Positions 8,119 through 16,031 of a DNA stretch of 64,000 nt are shown piece by piece; positions within the stretch are counted from its first letter, which is position 1, and each line of letters begins with the position of its first letter. Position numbers and translations under genes: made by a program. Under the pieces are notes generated by a model. The model was not told the origin of the DNA, did no database searches, and saw only the letters and a program-made list of their open reading frames with translations. The stretch is from Microbacterium sp. BK668. Its GTDB lineage: Bacteria > Actinomycetota > Actinomycetes > Actinomycetales > Microbacteriaceae. The DNA lies in assembly GCF_004362195.1 (NCBI RefSeq), contig NZ_SNWG01000001.1, positions 2,108,001-2,172,000 of the forward strand, in the 5' to 3' direction.

Positions 8119-8723
8119 TGACGGCGCGACTGGTCGTGATGGGCCCGAGCGGTTCAGGGAAGTCCGTCGTCGGCGCCGCGATCGCGGCGCTCACGCGAGC
8201 GCGCTTCGTCGACGCCGACGACCTGCATCCCGCCGCCAGCATCGCGAAGATGGCCGAGGGAACCCCTCTCGACGATGCGGACCGGATGCCGTGGCTCGAT
8301 GTCGTCGCCGAGGTCCTCGCACGCGACGAGGGCGACATCGTTATCGCGTGCTCCGCACTCGCCAGGCGCTACCGCGACCGCATCCGATCGGGCTGCGCGG
8401 AGGCGGCCTTCGTCGAGCTGCGGGTCGACGAGGAGGAACTGTCGCGACGCATGGGCGACCGCGAGCACTTCATGCCCACCGCTCTCCTGCATTCGCAGCT
8501 CGCGACGCTCGAGCATCTCGACGACGACGAGGACGGGGTGGTGGTGCGCAACGACCGCTCCGCGGCGGAGGTGGCGGCGGAGGCGCTGCGGGTGCTCCGC
8601 GAGCGTCAGTCCTTGCGGTATGCGGCGCGGCCCATCGACCAGAAGGCGAGCACCGTGCCGACCAGACCGACTGCGGCGATCGCACCGATCACCCAGAGCA
8701 TGACGTGCGAGGCGAAGCCGTAG
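8118..8723 (+). CDS. gntK: gluconokinase
   Basis: Phosphorylates D-gluconate to 6-phosphogluconate with ATP. The protein has 201 residues: Walker A GPSGSGKS at 9-16, then DADDLHP, and the family segments ACSALARRYRD and REHFMPTALLHSQLATLE. The ATG overlaps the idonate dehydrogenase stop in TGATG, so it closes the operon by coupled translation. The last 39 residues (after about LRERQS) extend past the usual gluconokinase end and are encoded opposite a small membrane-protein gene on the other strand. Its product is the substrate of Gnd, encoded at the other end of the locus. Confidence 0.93.
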   Translation: MTARLVVMGPSGSGKSVVGAAIAALTRARFVDADDLHPAASIAKMAEGTPLDDADRMPWLDVVAEVLARDEGDIVIACSALARRYRDRIRSGCAEAAFVELRVDEEELSRRMGDREHFMPTALLHSQLATLEHLDDDEDGVVVRNDRSAAEVAAEALRVLRERQSLRYAARPIDQKASTVPTRPTAAIAPITQSMTCEAKP

Positions 8724-8728
8724 TCCAT
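8606..8728 (-). CDS. small single-pass membrane protein (40 aa)
   Basis: Encodes MDYGFASHVMLW followed by a hydrophobic segment (VIGAIAAVGLVGTVLAFW) and a basic tail, GRAAYRKD. GGAGG lies five bases before the ATG, the best evidence that it is translated. It overlaps the 3' end of gluconokinase by 118 bases on the opposite strand. Function unknown; the topology suggests a short inner-membrane peptide with a cytoplasmic basic tail. Confidence 0.6.
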   Translation of the reverse strand: MDYGFASHVMLWVIGAIAAVGLVGTVLAFWSMGRAAYRKD

Positions 8729-8827
8729 GGGAACCTCCGAGGTCGGGAAGCGTGCGTCTCTCATCGTAGCGGGCGGGTGATCGACGGCCCGGCGCCGGCC
8801 CTGCGAGTGCCCGCTCGCACCCCCTGG

Positions 8828-9022
8828 TAGAATCGGAGACTGTACTTCGGCGAGGGATGCCTCGGCCCGCTCAGCGGCGGGCAGCGGCATCCGTTATCGA
8901 CGCGGTGATCAAGGCTCACGGCTTTCCTCACGCGCTCGCGTTCGAGTCGAATCCAGACCCCCATACGCCAGGCTCCGCGCCTGAACACGAACGGGCCCGT
9001 GCGCCCGCCAAGGAGAACCAAC
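8828..9022 (+). promoter_or_regulatory. promoter and structured leader of rplY
   Basis: TAGAAT at 8828-8833 is a strong -10 box without an obvious -35, giving a leader of about 180 bases. The leader opens with a two-tier stem: GGATGCC (8855-8861) pairs with GGCATCC (8886-8892) around an inner CCCGC/GCGGG stem. The remainder up to the AAGGAG site at 9010-9015 holds no gene I can support. Long leaders before ribosomal protein genes are often control sites, but no known leader family is recognised. Confidence 0.4.
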
Positions 9023-9673
9023 ATGGCCACCGAGACCGACACCAAGGTCCACGCCGAGCTTCGCGAGAACTTCGGCAAGGGCTTCGCCCGCCGCCTTCGT
9101 GCCGCCGGCAAGATCCCCGCCGTCATCTACGGCCACGGCACCGAGCCCGTGCACGTCGCCCTCCCCGGGCACCAGACGGCGCTCCTCGTGCGTCGCGCCA
9201 ACGCCGTGCTGGAGCTCGAGGTCAACGGCAAGCAGCAGCTGACGCTCGTCAAGGACGTGCAGAAGGACCCGGTCCACCAGATCATCGAGCACATCGACCT
9301 CGTGGTCGTGAAGGCCGGCGAGAAGATCCAGGTCGACGTCCCCGTGGTCGTCGTGGGCGAGCCCGAAGCCGGCACCATCGCCAACCTCGACGCGACCACT
9401 GTCGCCCTCGAGGTTGAGGCGACCCACATCCCCGAGCACATCGAGCTCGACGTCGAGGGTCTCGAGGACGGCACGCACATCACCGCCGGCCAGCTCACGC
9501 TGCCCCGCGGCGCGGTGCTCGTGGCCGATGCCGATCTGCTGGTGGTCGCCATCTCGGTCCCGGCCGCGACGCTCGCCGCGGCCGACGAGATCGAGGCGGC
9601 CGACGAGGCCGCCGCCGAGGAGCAGTCGGAGGAGGCGGAGGCGTCCACGGAGGCTCAGGAGGAGTCCGAGTAA
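9023..9673 (+). CDS. rplY: 50S ribosomal protein bL25 (Ctc-type)
   Basis: 5S rRNA-binding ribosomal protein, 216 residues, the long CTC form with a second beta domain. It starts MATETDTKVHAELRENFGKG and contains the L25 features RRLRAAGKIPAVIYG and HIDLV. The C-terminus is a long acidic alanine/glutamate tail (AADEAAAEEQSEEAEASTEA), common in actinobacterial CTC proteins. AAGGAG lies upstream of the ATG; an in-frame ATG 24 bases earlier lacks one. A hairpin terminator follows, yet pth is just downstream, the usual order. Confidence 0.96.
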   Translation: MATETDTKVHAELRENFGKGFARRLRAAGKIPAVIYGHGTEPVHVALPGHQTALLVRRANAVLELEVNGKQQLTLVKDVQKDPVHQIIEHIDLVVVKAGEKIQVDVPVVVVGEPEAGTIANLDATTVALEVEATHIPEHIELDVEGLEDGTHITAGQLTLPRGAVLVADADLLVVAISVPAATLAAADEIEAADEAAAEEQSEEAEASTEAQEESE

Positions 9674-9718
9674 GGACTGCTGCCGCGTCGCGCCGCTCGG
9701 TGCGACCCGAGAATCGAG

Positions 9719-9755
9719 CGAGGGGGTGCGGATGCCGCGCCCCCTCGTTTCTCGT
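9719..9755 (+). terminator. intrinsic terminator after rplY
   Basis: CGAGGGGGTGCG pairs with CGCGCCCCCTCG (one G-U pair) around the loop GATGC, followed by TTTCTCGTC. Confidence 0.7.
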
Positions 9756-9800
9756 CCGTCCTGGCGCCGGATGCGCCCGGGGTCCGAGAGGATGGAAGAC

Positions 9801-10385
9801 ATGGCGGAGACCTGGCTGGTCGTCGGGCTCGGCAATCCGGGACCACGATATGAGCTGACACGCCACAACGTGGGTCAGCTCGTTGTGGACGAGCTCGCGG
9901 CGCGGCGCGGCGAGGCGTTCAAGCAGCACAAGGCGAACGCGCGCGCGGCCGAGACATGGCTGCGCCCCGGCGCCGCGAAGATGGTGCTGGCCAAGCCGAA
10001 CTCGTTCATGAACGTCTCGGGCGGGCCGGTCGCCGGTCTCGCGAAGTTCTACGGCGTGGAGCCCGGGCGGGTCGTCGTCGTGCACGACGAGCTCGACATC
10101 CCGTTCGACACGATCAAGCTCAAGGTCGGGGGCGGGCACGGCGGTCACAACGGCGTGCGGGACGTGGCCAAGGCGCTCGGCACGGCCGAGTTCCCGCGCG
10201 TGCGCGTCGGCATCGGCCGGCCCTCGGGCCGGCAGGACCCGGCCGACTGGGTGCTCGATCCGTTCAGCGGCGCGGAGCGTCAGAATCTCGGCGTGCTGGT
10301 CGGCGACGCCGCGGACGCCGTCGAGCAGCTGATCGGCGACGGTCTCGTCGCCGCCCAGCAGAGGCATCACGCCCCCAAGGCCTGA
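9801..10385 (+). CDS. pth: peptidyl-tRNA hydrolase
   Basis: Releases tRNA from stalled peptidyl-tRNA in the cytosol. It has 194 residues, normal length. Catalytic residues N12 (GLGNPG), H22 (TRHNVG) and D96 (VHDELD) are all present, as is the GGGHGGHNGVRD loop. ATG 9801 is used; an ATG three codons earlier has no room for a ribosome site. It lies between the rplY terminator and a convergent membrane-protein gene. Confidence 0.96.
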   Translation: MAETWLVVGLGNPGPRYELTRHNVGQLVVDELAARRGEAFKQHKANARAAETWLRPGAAKMVLAKPNSFMNVSGGPVAGLAKFYGVEPGRVVVVHDELDIPFDTIKLKVGGGHGGHNGVRDVAKALGTAEFPRVRVGIGRPSGRQDPADWVLDPFSGAERQNLGVLVGDAADAVEQLIGDGLVAAQQRHHAPKA

Positions 10386-10418
10386 CGCGGCGGGACTCGG
10401 TCGTGCAGCGTCGGGGCG

Positions 10419-11327
10419 TCAGCCGCCGATGCCGGAGCCCGAGGCGAATCCCGTCGACAGGAAGACGTTCGCCGCGATCGCGAAGGCGATCGGGCCGAGG
10501 GCCGCGCAGATCACCGCACCGATCCCGAGGCCCCGCCCACGGTTCTTCACGATCGCCACGATCCCCTGCACGAGCGCCCAGATGCCGAGGACCGTGCCGA
10601 ACCAGAACGCGGACTCGCCGATCAGCACCCAGGCGCGGACAGGGGAGAGCAGGCTCCAGTCGAAGTCCGTGGAGATCCGGCCGTCCGCGAGCTGTCCGGC
10701 AGTGCCCGCCCCGATCCGGAACGTCGCAATCGACACCGCGACCACCGACCCGAGGAGCGCGACGAGTCCGACGACGAGGGCCACGAGTCCGAGCGCGCCG
10801 GTTCGCCGCGGCGACGCGAGCGGACCGCCGTACGCGGGCTGCGATCCGGTCGCCGGCGCATATCCCGGGGGAGCGGCATACGGCGAAGGCTGCGCGTACG
10901 ACGGCTGCGGGTAGGACGGCTGCGCGTACGCCTGCTGGGCGTACGACGGCTGGGCGTACGCCTGCTGGGCGTACGACGGCTGGGCGTACGACGGCTGCGC
11001 GTACGACTGCTGGGGGTACGACGCCTGGGGGTTCGGCGTCGGCGGATACGGCTGCCGCCCGGATGTCGTCTGGGGATACGGCGTCGGCGCCGGTGCGCCG
11101 GGATAGCCGGCGTAGCTCTGCGGCGGCGGATACGCCGATCCCTGCTGGTGCCACTGTGCCGGACCTGGACCGGGGTGCACCGGCTGGGCGGCTCGATCAT
11201 GTCGACTCGGCTGTTCTGACGAGCCGACGAGGCGCGGATCAGCCGACGACCCGGGGGACGCGGCATCCGCCGGCTTCGGCGTCTGCTGAGGCGGGAGGGG
11301 CGGACGCGGCGGGATGGGGTCGCTCAC
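10419..11327 (-). CDS. membrane protein with N-terminal Tyr-Ala-Gln-Pro repeats
   Basis: 302 residues. The first 170 are proline-, glutamine- and tyrosine-rich, with nine consecutive five-residue units of the type YAQPS/YAQQA at about 104-148. After PRRTG come roughly four hydrophobic segments (ALGLVALVVGLVALLGSVV first, FGTVLGIWALVQGIVAIV third), ending in GSGIGG. The layout resembles DUF4190-like actinobacterial membrane proteins whose disordered tails face the cytoplasm. The GTG start is leaderless: TAGGAT ends six bases upstream. Function unknown. Confidence 0.8.
   Translation of the reverse strand: MSDPIPPRPPLPPQQTPKPADAASPGSSADPRLVGSSEQPSRHDRAAQPVHPGPGPAQWHQQGSAYPPPQSYAGYPGAPAPTPYPQTTSGRQPYPPTPNPQASYPQQSYAQPSYAQPSYAQQAYAQPSYAQQAYAQPSYPQPSYAQPSPYAAPPGYAPATGSQPAYGGPLASPRRTGALGLVALVVGLVALLGSVVAVSIATFRIGAGTAGQLADGRISTDFDWSLLSPVRAWVLIGESAFWFGTVLGIWALVQGIVAIVKNRGRGLGIGAVICAALGPIAFAIAANVFLSTGFASGSGIGG
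10884..11018 (-). repeat. 15-bp coding tandem repeat (about 9 units)
   Basis: DNA of the form TACGCCCAGCCGTCG and close variants encodes YAQPS/YAQQA/YPQPS nine times in a row. Units are imperfect, mainly alternating two fifth-residue variants, and could expand or contract by slippage. Confidence 0.8.
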
Positions 11328-11565
11328 GGCTTCATCCTAGGAGCGGCGCTGTGTCCGCGCCGCGAGACGCTGCCGCTCCGCGAGACGCTGGCGAGACGCT
11401 GGACCCACGGCCGCCCGTCGCCGCGACGTCGTGCGCACTCCGCCGGGCCGGCCGTGGGTCACGCACGCGCGGTGCTCCACCTCGATGAGCGGATACCGCG
11501 CGCCGCGACGCCGTCGAACCGTCCAGCCGGTCCGTGGTGTCGGGGCGCCGCCGTAGACTCTTGCG

Positions 11566-14500
11566 GTGACAATTCCCGGGATCGTGCGCGCCCTCGAGCA
11601 GGCAGAATCATTCCGGGATGCCGTGGCCGCGGCATCCGTCGACGCCGACTTCTCGCTCGCCGACGGGTTGGACGCCCCCCTCCTGGCCGCGCTCCTGGAG
11701 CGGCGTCGGGCGAGCGGCCGCCCCGGAGCGCTTCTGGCCATCGCCCCCACGGGGCGCCGCGCCGAGTCGCTCGGCGCGGCGTTGGAGTGTCTGTTGCCGG
11801 GCGCGGAGATCCTGCACTTCCCGGCATGGGAGACCCTGCCCCACGAGCGGCTGAGTCCCAGCGCCGAGACGGTCGGCCGCCGACTGGATGTGCTGCGACG
11901 CATCGCGACCTGGACAGGCGAGACGCCCCTCGTGGTCACCGCGTCGGTGCGCTCGGCACTCCAGCCGCTCGCGGGCGGACTCGCCGATGTCGAGCCCGTC
12001 CATCTCGCGGTCGGCGGTCGCGGTCTCGAACTGTCCGACATCTCTTCACGGCTCGTCGACCTCGCTTACCACCGGGTCGACATGGTGTCGCGGCGCGGTG
12101 AGTTCGCGGTGCGCGGCGGCATCCTCGATGTCTTCCCCCCCGTCGCCGACCACCCGTACCGGGTCGAGTTCTTCGGCGACGAGGTCGATCAGATCCGCGC
12201 GTTCTCGGTCGCGGATCAGCGATCGCTTCCCGGAGAGGTGGGCGATGTCGCGCTCGTGCCCAGCCGCGAGCTCCTCCTCACCGAGAGCGTCCGCGGGCGG
12301 GCGCGGCAGTTGAAGGACGAGTTCCCCGCGCTGCGCGGCATGCTCGAGAAGATGGCCGAGGGCATTCCGGTCGAGGGCATGGAGTCCCTCACCCCGGCCG
12401 TCGTCGACGGGCTCGTGACGCTCGTCGAGTACCTGCCGGAGGGCGCCGCAGTCGCGCTGGCCGACCCCGAGCGCTCCGTGACGCGCGCCCTCACGCTGGG
12501 CGACACGAACCGCGAGTTCCTCGACGCCGCCTGGAGCGCCGCGACGTCGGGAGCGAGCACCCCGATCGATCTGGGTGCCGGCGACTTCCTCACGATCCCA
12601 CGGCTGCGCGAGAGCGCGTCGGCTCGCGGAGACGTCTGGTGGACCCTGTCCGGCTTCGATTCCGGGGCAGCGGATGCCTCGGCCGAGGGACTCCTCGACG
12701 ACATCGACGTCGCCCTTCAGGCGTCGGCCGCGATCCGGGTCCCCGGGACCGCCGTGCCGTCGTTCCAGGGCAACGTCGACGGCGCGACCGAGCACGTCGG
12801 CCGACTCCTGGCTGACGGCTGGCGCGTCGTCGTCGCGGCCTCCGGAGCCGGACTCGTGGAGCGCGCCCGCGACGTGCTCGGCGAGCGGGGACTGGCCGCC
12901 CGCAAGGTCGACGGGGTCCTCGAGGCGCCCGAGCCCGGCGTTGCGCAGGTCGTCGTCGCGTCGCTCGAGCGGGGCTTCGAGTCGCCCGACGCGAAGCTCG
13001 CCGTCCTGACCGAGACGGAGTTCTACGGCCGGACGATCGGCGGCGACAGCCGGGTCGTCAAGAAGCTCGCTTCCCGGCGGCGCAACGTCGTCGATCCGCT
13101 CCAGCTCAAGGCAGGCGACTACGTCGTGCACGCGACGCACGGGATCGGGAAGTTCGTCGAGCTCACACAGCGCGAAGTGTCCAGCGGCGGGCGCAACGCG
13201 GTCAAGAGCGTGCGCGAGTACCTCGTGCTCGAGTACGCGCCGTCCAAGCGCGGATACCCCGGTGACAAGCTGTTCGTTCCCACCGATCAGCTCGACCTGC
13301 TGTCGCGCTACGTCGGGGGAGAGGCACCCTCCCTCTCGAAGATGGGCGGCAGCGACTGGGCGCAGGCGAAGGGCCGGGCCCGTAAGGCCGTGCGTGACAT
13401 CGCCGTCGAGCTGGTCAAGCTCTACTCCGCGCGGATGGCCTCGAAGGGCTACGCGTTCGGGCCCGACACGCCCTGGCAGCGCGAGCTCGAGGAGGCCTTC
13501 CCCTTCGCCGAGACGCCCGATCAGCTCCAGACGATCGACGAGATCAAGGCCGACATGGAGAAGCCGATCCCGATGGACCGGCTTCTGTCGGGCGACGTCG
13601 GCTTCGGCAAGACCGAGGTCGCCGTGCGCGCCGCCTTCAAGGCGATCCAGGACGGCAAGCAGGTCGCGATGCTCGTGCCGACGACGCTGCTGGTCAAGCA
13701 GCACCTCGACACCTTCACGGAGCGGTTCGCCGGCTTCCCCGTCAGAGTGCACCCGCTTTCGCGCTTCCAGTCCGACAAGCAGGCGCGCGACACGATCGCC
13801 GGTCTCGCCGACGGCACCGTCGACATGGTCATCGGCACGCACCGCATCCTCACCGAGAAGGTCCTCTTCAAAGACCTCGGCCTCATGATCATCGACGAGG
13901 AGCAGCGCTTCGGCGTCGAGCACAAGGACCAGCTGAAGAAGCTGAAGACGAACGTCGACATCCTCGCGATGAGCGCGACGCCCATCCCGCGCACGCTCGA
14001 GATGGCGGTCACCGGCATCCGTGAGATGTCGACTCTGCAGACCCCGCCGGAGGACCGGCATCCGATCCTCTCGTACGTCGGTCCTCGCAACGAGAAGCAG
14101 ATCGCGGCCGCCATCCGCCGAGAACTGCTGCGCGAGGGTCAGGTCTTCTACGTGCACAACCGCGTCCAGTCGATCCAGCGCGTCGCGGCGGAACTCGCCG
14201 AGCTGGTGCCGGAGGCGCGCGTCGCCGTCGCTCACGGTCAGATGGGCGAGCATCAGCTCGAGCAGGTGGTCGACGACTTCTGGGAGCGCCGGGCCGATGT
14301 GCTGGTCTCGACGACGATCATCGAGACAGGCCTGGACATCTCCAACGCCAACACGATCATCATCGACCGGGCCGACAAGTACGGTCTCAGCCAGCTCCAC
14401 CAGCTGCGCGGGCGGGTGGGCCGCGCCCGCGAGCGCGCCTACGCCTATTTCCTCTACGACGACCAGAAGCCGCTGTCCGAGACGGCGGCCGACCGCCTCG

Positions 14501-15195
14501 AGACCATCGCGGTGAACAACGACCTCGGCAGCGGCATGCAGGTCGCGCTGAAGGACCTCGAACTGCGGGGTGCCGGCAATCTCCTCGGCGCCGAGCAGGC
14601 CGGGCACATCGCGGGCGTCGGGTTCGACCTCTACCTCCGCATGATCGGAGAGGCCGTCTCGGCCTTCCGCGGGGAGGACGTCGAGGGGCCCGCTGAGCTG
14701 CGGCTCGAGCTGCCGGTGCAGGCGCGCATCCCCGAGTCGTACATCGACAGTGAGCGACTGCGCCTCGAGGCCTACCAGAAGCTGTCGGCTGCGGCATCCG
14801 TCACGGCCAAGGGCGATGCGATCGACCTCGTCATCGACGAGCTCCGCGACCGGTACGGCGAGCCGCCCGCCGAGGTCGAGGGTCTCGTCGCGGTAACGCG
14901 CCTGCGCCGGCGGGCCGCACAGGCCGGTCTCGCGGACGTCGTCGCGATGGGTCCGAATCTGCGCATCGCTCCCGCTGCCCTGCCGGACTCGATGCGAGTT
15001 CGCCTGCAGCGCCTGCACCCGAAGGCCAAGCTGCTCTCGGGCGGGGAGGCGCTCGTCGTGCCGCTCCCGACGGCGGGAGGGCAGCCACTGGCGGATGCCG
15101 AGCTCATCGCCTGGGTCCGTCAGCTTCTCGACCAGCTCTGGCCGGCGCCCCCCGCCGACGCGGTGGCGGGCGTCGCCGAGCCCGTCACGGCCTGA
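11566..15195 (+). CDS. mfd: transcription-repair coupling factor
   Basis: ATP-dependent translocase that removes stalled RNA polymerase from lesions and recruits UvrA. It has 1209 residues, a full-length Mfd: a UvrB-like module in the first third, a CarD-like polymerase-interaction domain near residue 510 (LKAGDYVVHATHGIGKFVEL), Walker A GDVGFGKTE near 674, DEEQRFG near 777, SATPIPRTLEMA, and motif VI RGRVGRARERAY near 948, then the TRG and C-terminal domains. The GTG start is leaderless, with TAGACT six bases upstream. A very long antisense frame here is only a GC-skew shadow. Confidence 0.97.
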   Translation: MTIPGIVRALEQAESFRDAVAAASVDADFSLADGLDAPLLAALLERRRASGRPGALLAIAPTGRRAESLGAALECLLPGAEILHFPAWETLPHERLSPSAETVGRRLDVLRRIATWTGETPLVVTASVRSALQPLAGGLADVEPVHLAVGGRGLELSDISSRLVDLAYHRVDMVSRRGEFAVRGGILDVFPPVADHPYRVEFFGDEVDQIRAFSVADQRSLPGEVGDVALVPSRELLLTESVRGRARQLKDEFPALRGMLEKMAEGIPVEGMESLTPAVVDGLVTLVEYLPEGAAVALADPERSVTRALTLGDTNREFLDAAWSAATSGASTPIDLGAGDFLTIPRLRESASARGDVWWTLSGFDSGAADASAEGLLDDIDVALQASAAIRVPGTAVPSFQGNVDGATEHVGRLLADGWRVVVAASGAGLVERARDVLGERGLAARKVDGVLEAPEPGVAQVVVASLERGFESPDAKLAVLTETEFYGRTIGGDSRVVKKLASRRRNVVDPLQLKAGDYVVHATHGIGKFVELTQREVSSGGRNAVKSVREYLVLEYAPSKRGYPGDKLFVPTDQLDLLSRYVGGEAPSLSKMGGSDWAQAKGRARKAVRDIAVELVKLYSARMASKGYAFGPDTPWQRELEEAFPFAETPDQLQTIDEIKADMEKPIPMDRLLSGDVGFGKTEVAVRAAFKAIQDGKQVAMLVPTTLLVKQHLDTFTERFAGFPVRVHPLSRFQSDKQARDTIAGLADGTVDMVIGTHRILTEKVLFKDLGLMIIDEEQRFGVEHKDQLKKLKTNVDILAMSATPIPRTLEMAVTGIREMSTLQTPPEDRHPILSYVGPRNEKQIAAAIRRELLREGQVFYVHNRVQSIQRVAAELAELVPEARVAVAHGQMGEHQLEQVVDDFWERRADVLVSTTIIETGLDISNANTIIIDRADKYGLSQLHQLRGRVGRARERAYAYFLYDDQKPLSETAADRLETIAVNNDLGSGMQVALKDLELRGAGNLLGAEQAGHIAGVGFDLYLRMIGEAVSAFRGEDVEGPAELRLELPVQARIPESYIDSERLRLEAYQKLSAAASVTAKGDAIDLVIDELRDRYGEPPAEVEGLVAVTRLRRRAAQAGLADVVAMGPNLRIAPAALPDSMRVRLQRLHPKAKLLSGGEALVVPLPTAGGQPLADAELIAWVRQLLDQLWPAPPADAVAGVAEPVTA

Positions 15196-15279
15196 CCGGC
15201 GCGTGACCGGCGCGCTCCCACATTCCGGTTATCTCCGTCGTCGGCGACCGCTACGCTGGCGCTGACCGAGGAGGAACCC

Positions 15280-15879
15280 GTGCAGTTCGAGCACCTCGGG
15301 GCGAGCCCCCGCATCCATCCCGAGGCCGTGGTCGCACCGACGGCCGTCGTTAGCGGCGACGTCACCATCGGGCCCGGGAGCCAGGTGCTGCACGGCGCCG
15401 TCATCACCGCTGAGGGCGGGACCATCACACTCGGTGAGAACGTCATCGTGATGGAGAACGCGCTCATCCGCGCGACCGCTGTCAACTCCGTCCACATCGG
15501 GTCGCATGTGCTCGTCGGGCCGATGGCGAGCATCAGCGGCGCGACGATCGCCGACGAGGTTTTCCTCGCGACGGGCACCCGCGTCTTCAACGGCGCCCGC
15601 GTCGGCACCCGCAGCGAAGTGCGCATCAACGCCGTCGTCCATCTGCGCACGATCCTCGCGCCCGAGACCGTCGTGCCCATCGGCTGGATCGCCGTCGGCG
15701 ATCCCGCGCAGCTGCTTCCGCCCGACCGGCACGAGGAGATCTGGGCGGCGCAGCGCGAGCTCGACTTCCCCGGCTACGTGTTCGGCCTCGATCGAGACAC
15801 CCCCGACCTCATGGTCCAGCTCACCGAGCGCTACGGGCGGGGGCTCTCCCGACACGCGTACGACAGACGCCTCGAATAG
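15280..15879 (+). CDS. left-handed beta-helix (gamma-carbonic-anhydrase-like) protein lacking zinc histidines
   Basis: 199 residues built of hexapeptide turns (VVAPTAVVSGDVTIGPGSQV, then IGSHVLVGPMASISGATI), ending in an alpha-helical tail. It would form a trimer of left-handed beta-helices like PaaY or CamA. The gamma-class zinc motif, normally VGHxxxxHG, reads VGPMASISG, and the third histidine is also absent. It is therefore unlikely to be a working carbonic anhydrase and could be an acyltransferase-like or structural relative. The GTG start has GAGGAGG upstream. It follows mfd by 84 bases. Confidence 0.85.
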   Translation: MQFEHLGASPRIHPEAVVAPTAVVSGDVTIGPGSQVLHGAVITAEGGTITLGENVIVMENALIRATAVNSVHIGSHVLVGPMASISGATIADEVFLATGTRVFNGARVGTRSEVRINAVVHLRTILAPETVVPIGWIAVGDPAQLLPPDRHEEIWAAQRELDFPGYVFGLDRDTPDLMVQLTERYGRGLSRHAYDRRLE

Positions 15880-15891
15880 CCGGAGTGACGA

Positions 15892-15914
15892 GGATGCCGC
15901 GGCCCGCGGCATCC
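15892..15914. terminator. perfect inverted repeat GGATGCCGCGG / CCGCGGCATCC
   Basis: Eleven-base perfect arms around one base, between the beta-helix gene and the transporter gene. There is no T-run, so it may be a Rho-assisted or stabilising hairpin. It shares the GGATGCC/GGCATCC core with other intergenic hairpins in the window. Confidence 0.5.
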
Positions 15915-16031
15915 CTCACCTCCCGTGGCCGGCGCATACGCGACGTCCGCGACATGCGCCGCAGCTTCGCCGACACGGGATCCTGGGGGCGGACCGGTGC
16001 GGTGCTGCCCCGCAGGCTCTATGGTCTCCAC

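Noticed and set aside
12046..15018. Minus-strand open frame of about 990 codons opposite mfd
   Set aside because: It mirrors mfd codon structure, has no family motif and arises from GC-rich third positions; mfd is complete and typical.
15280..15879. Annotation as active gamma-carbonic anhydrase
   Set aside because: All three zinc histidines are missing, so only the fold name is supported.
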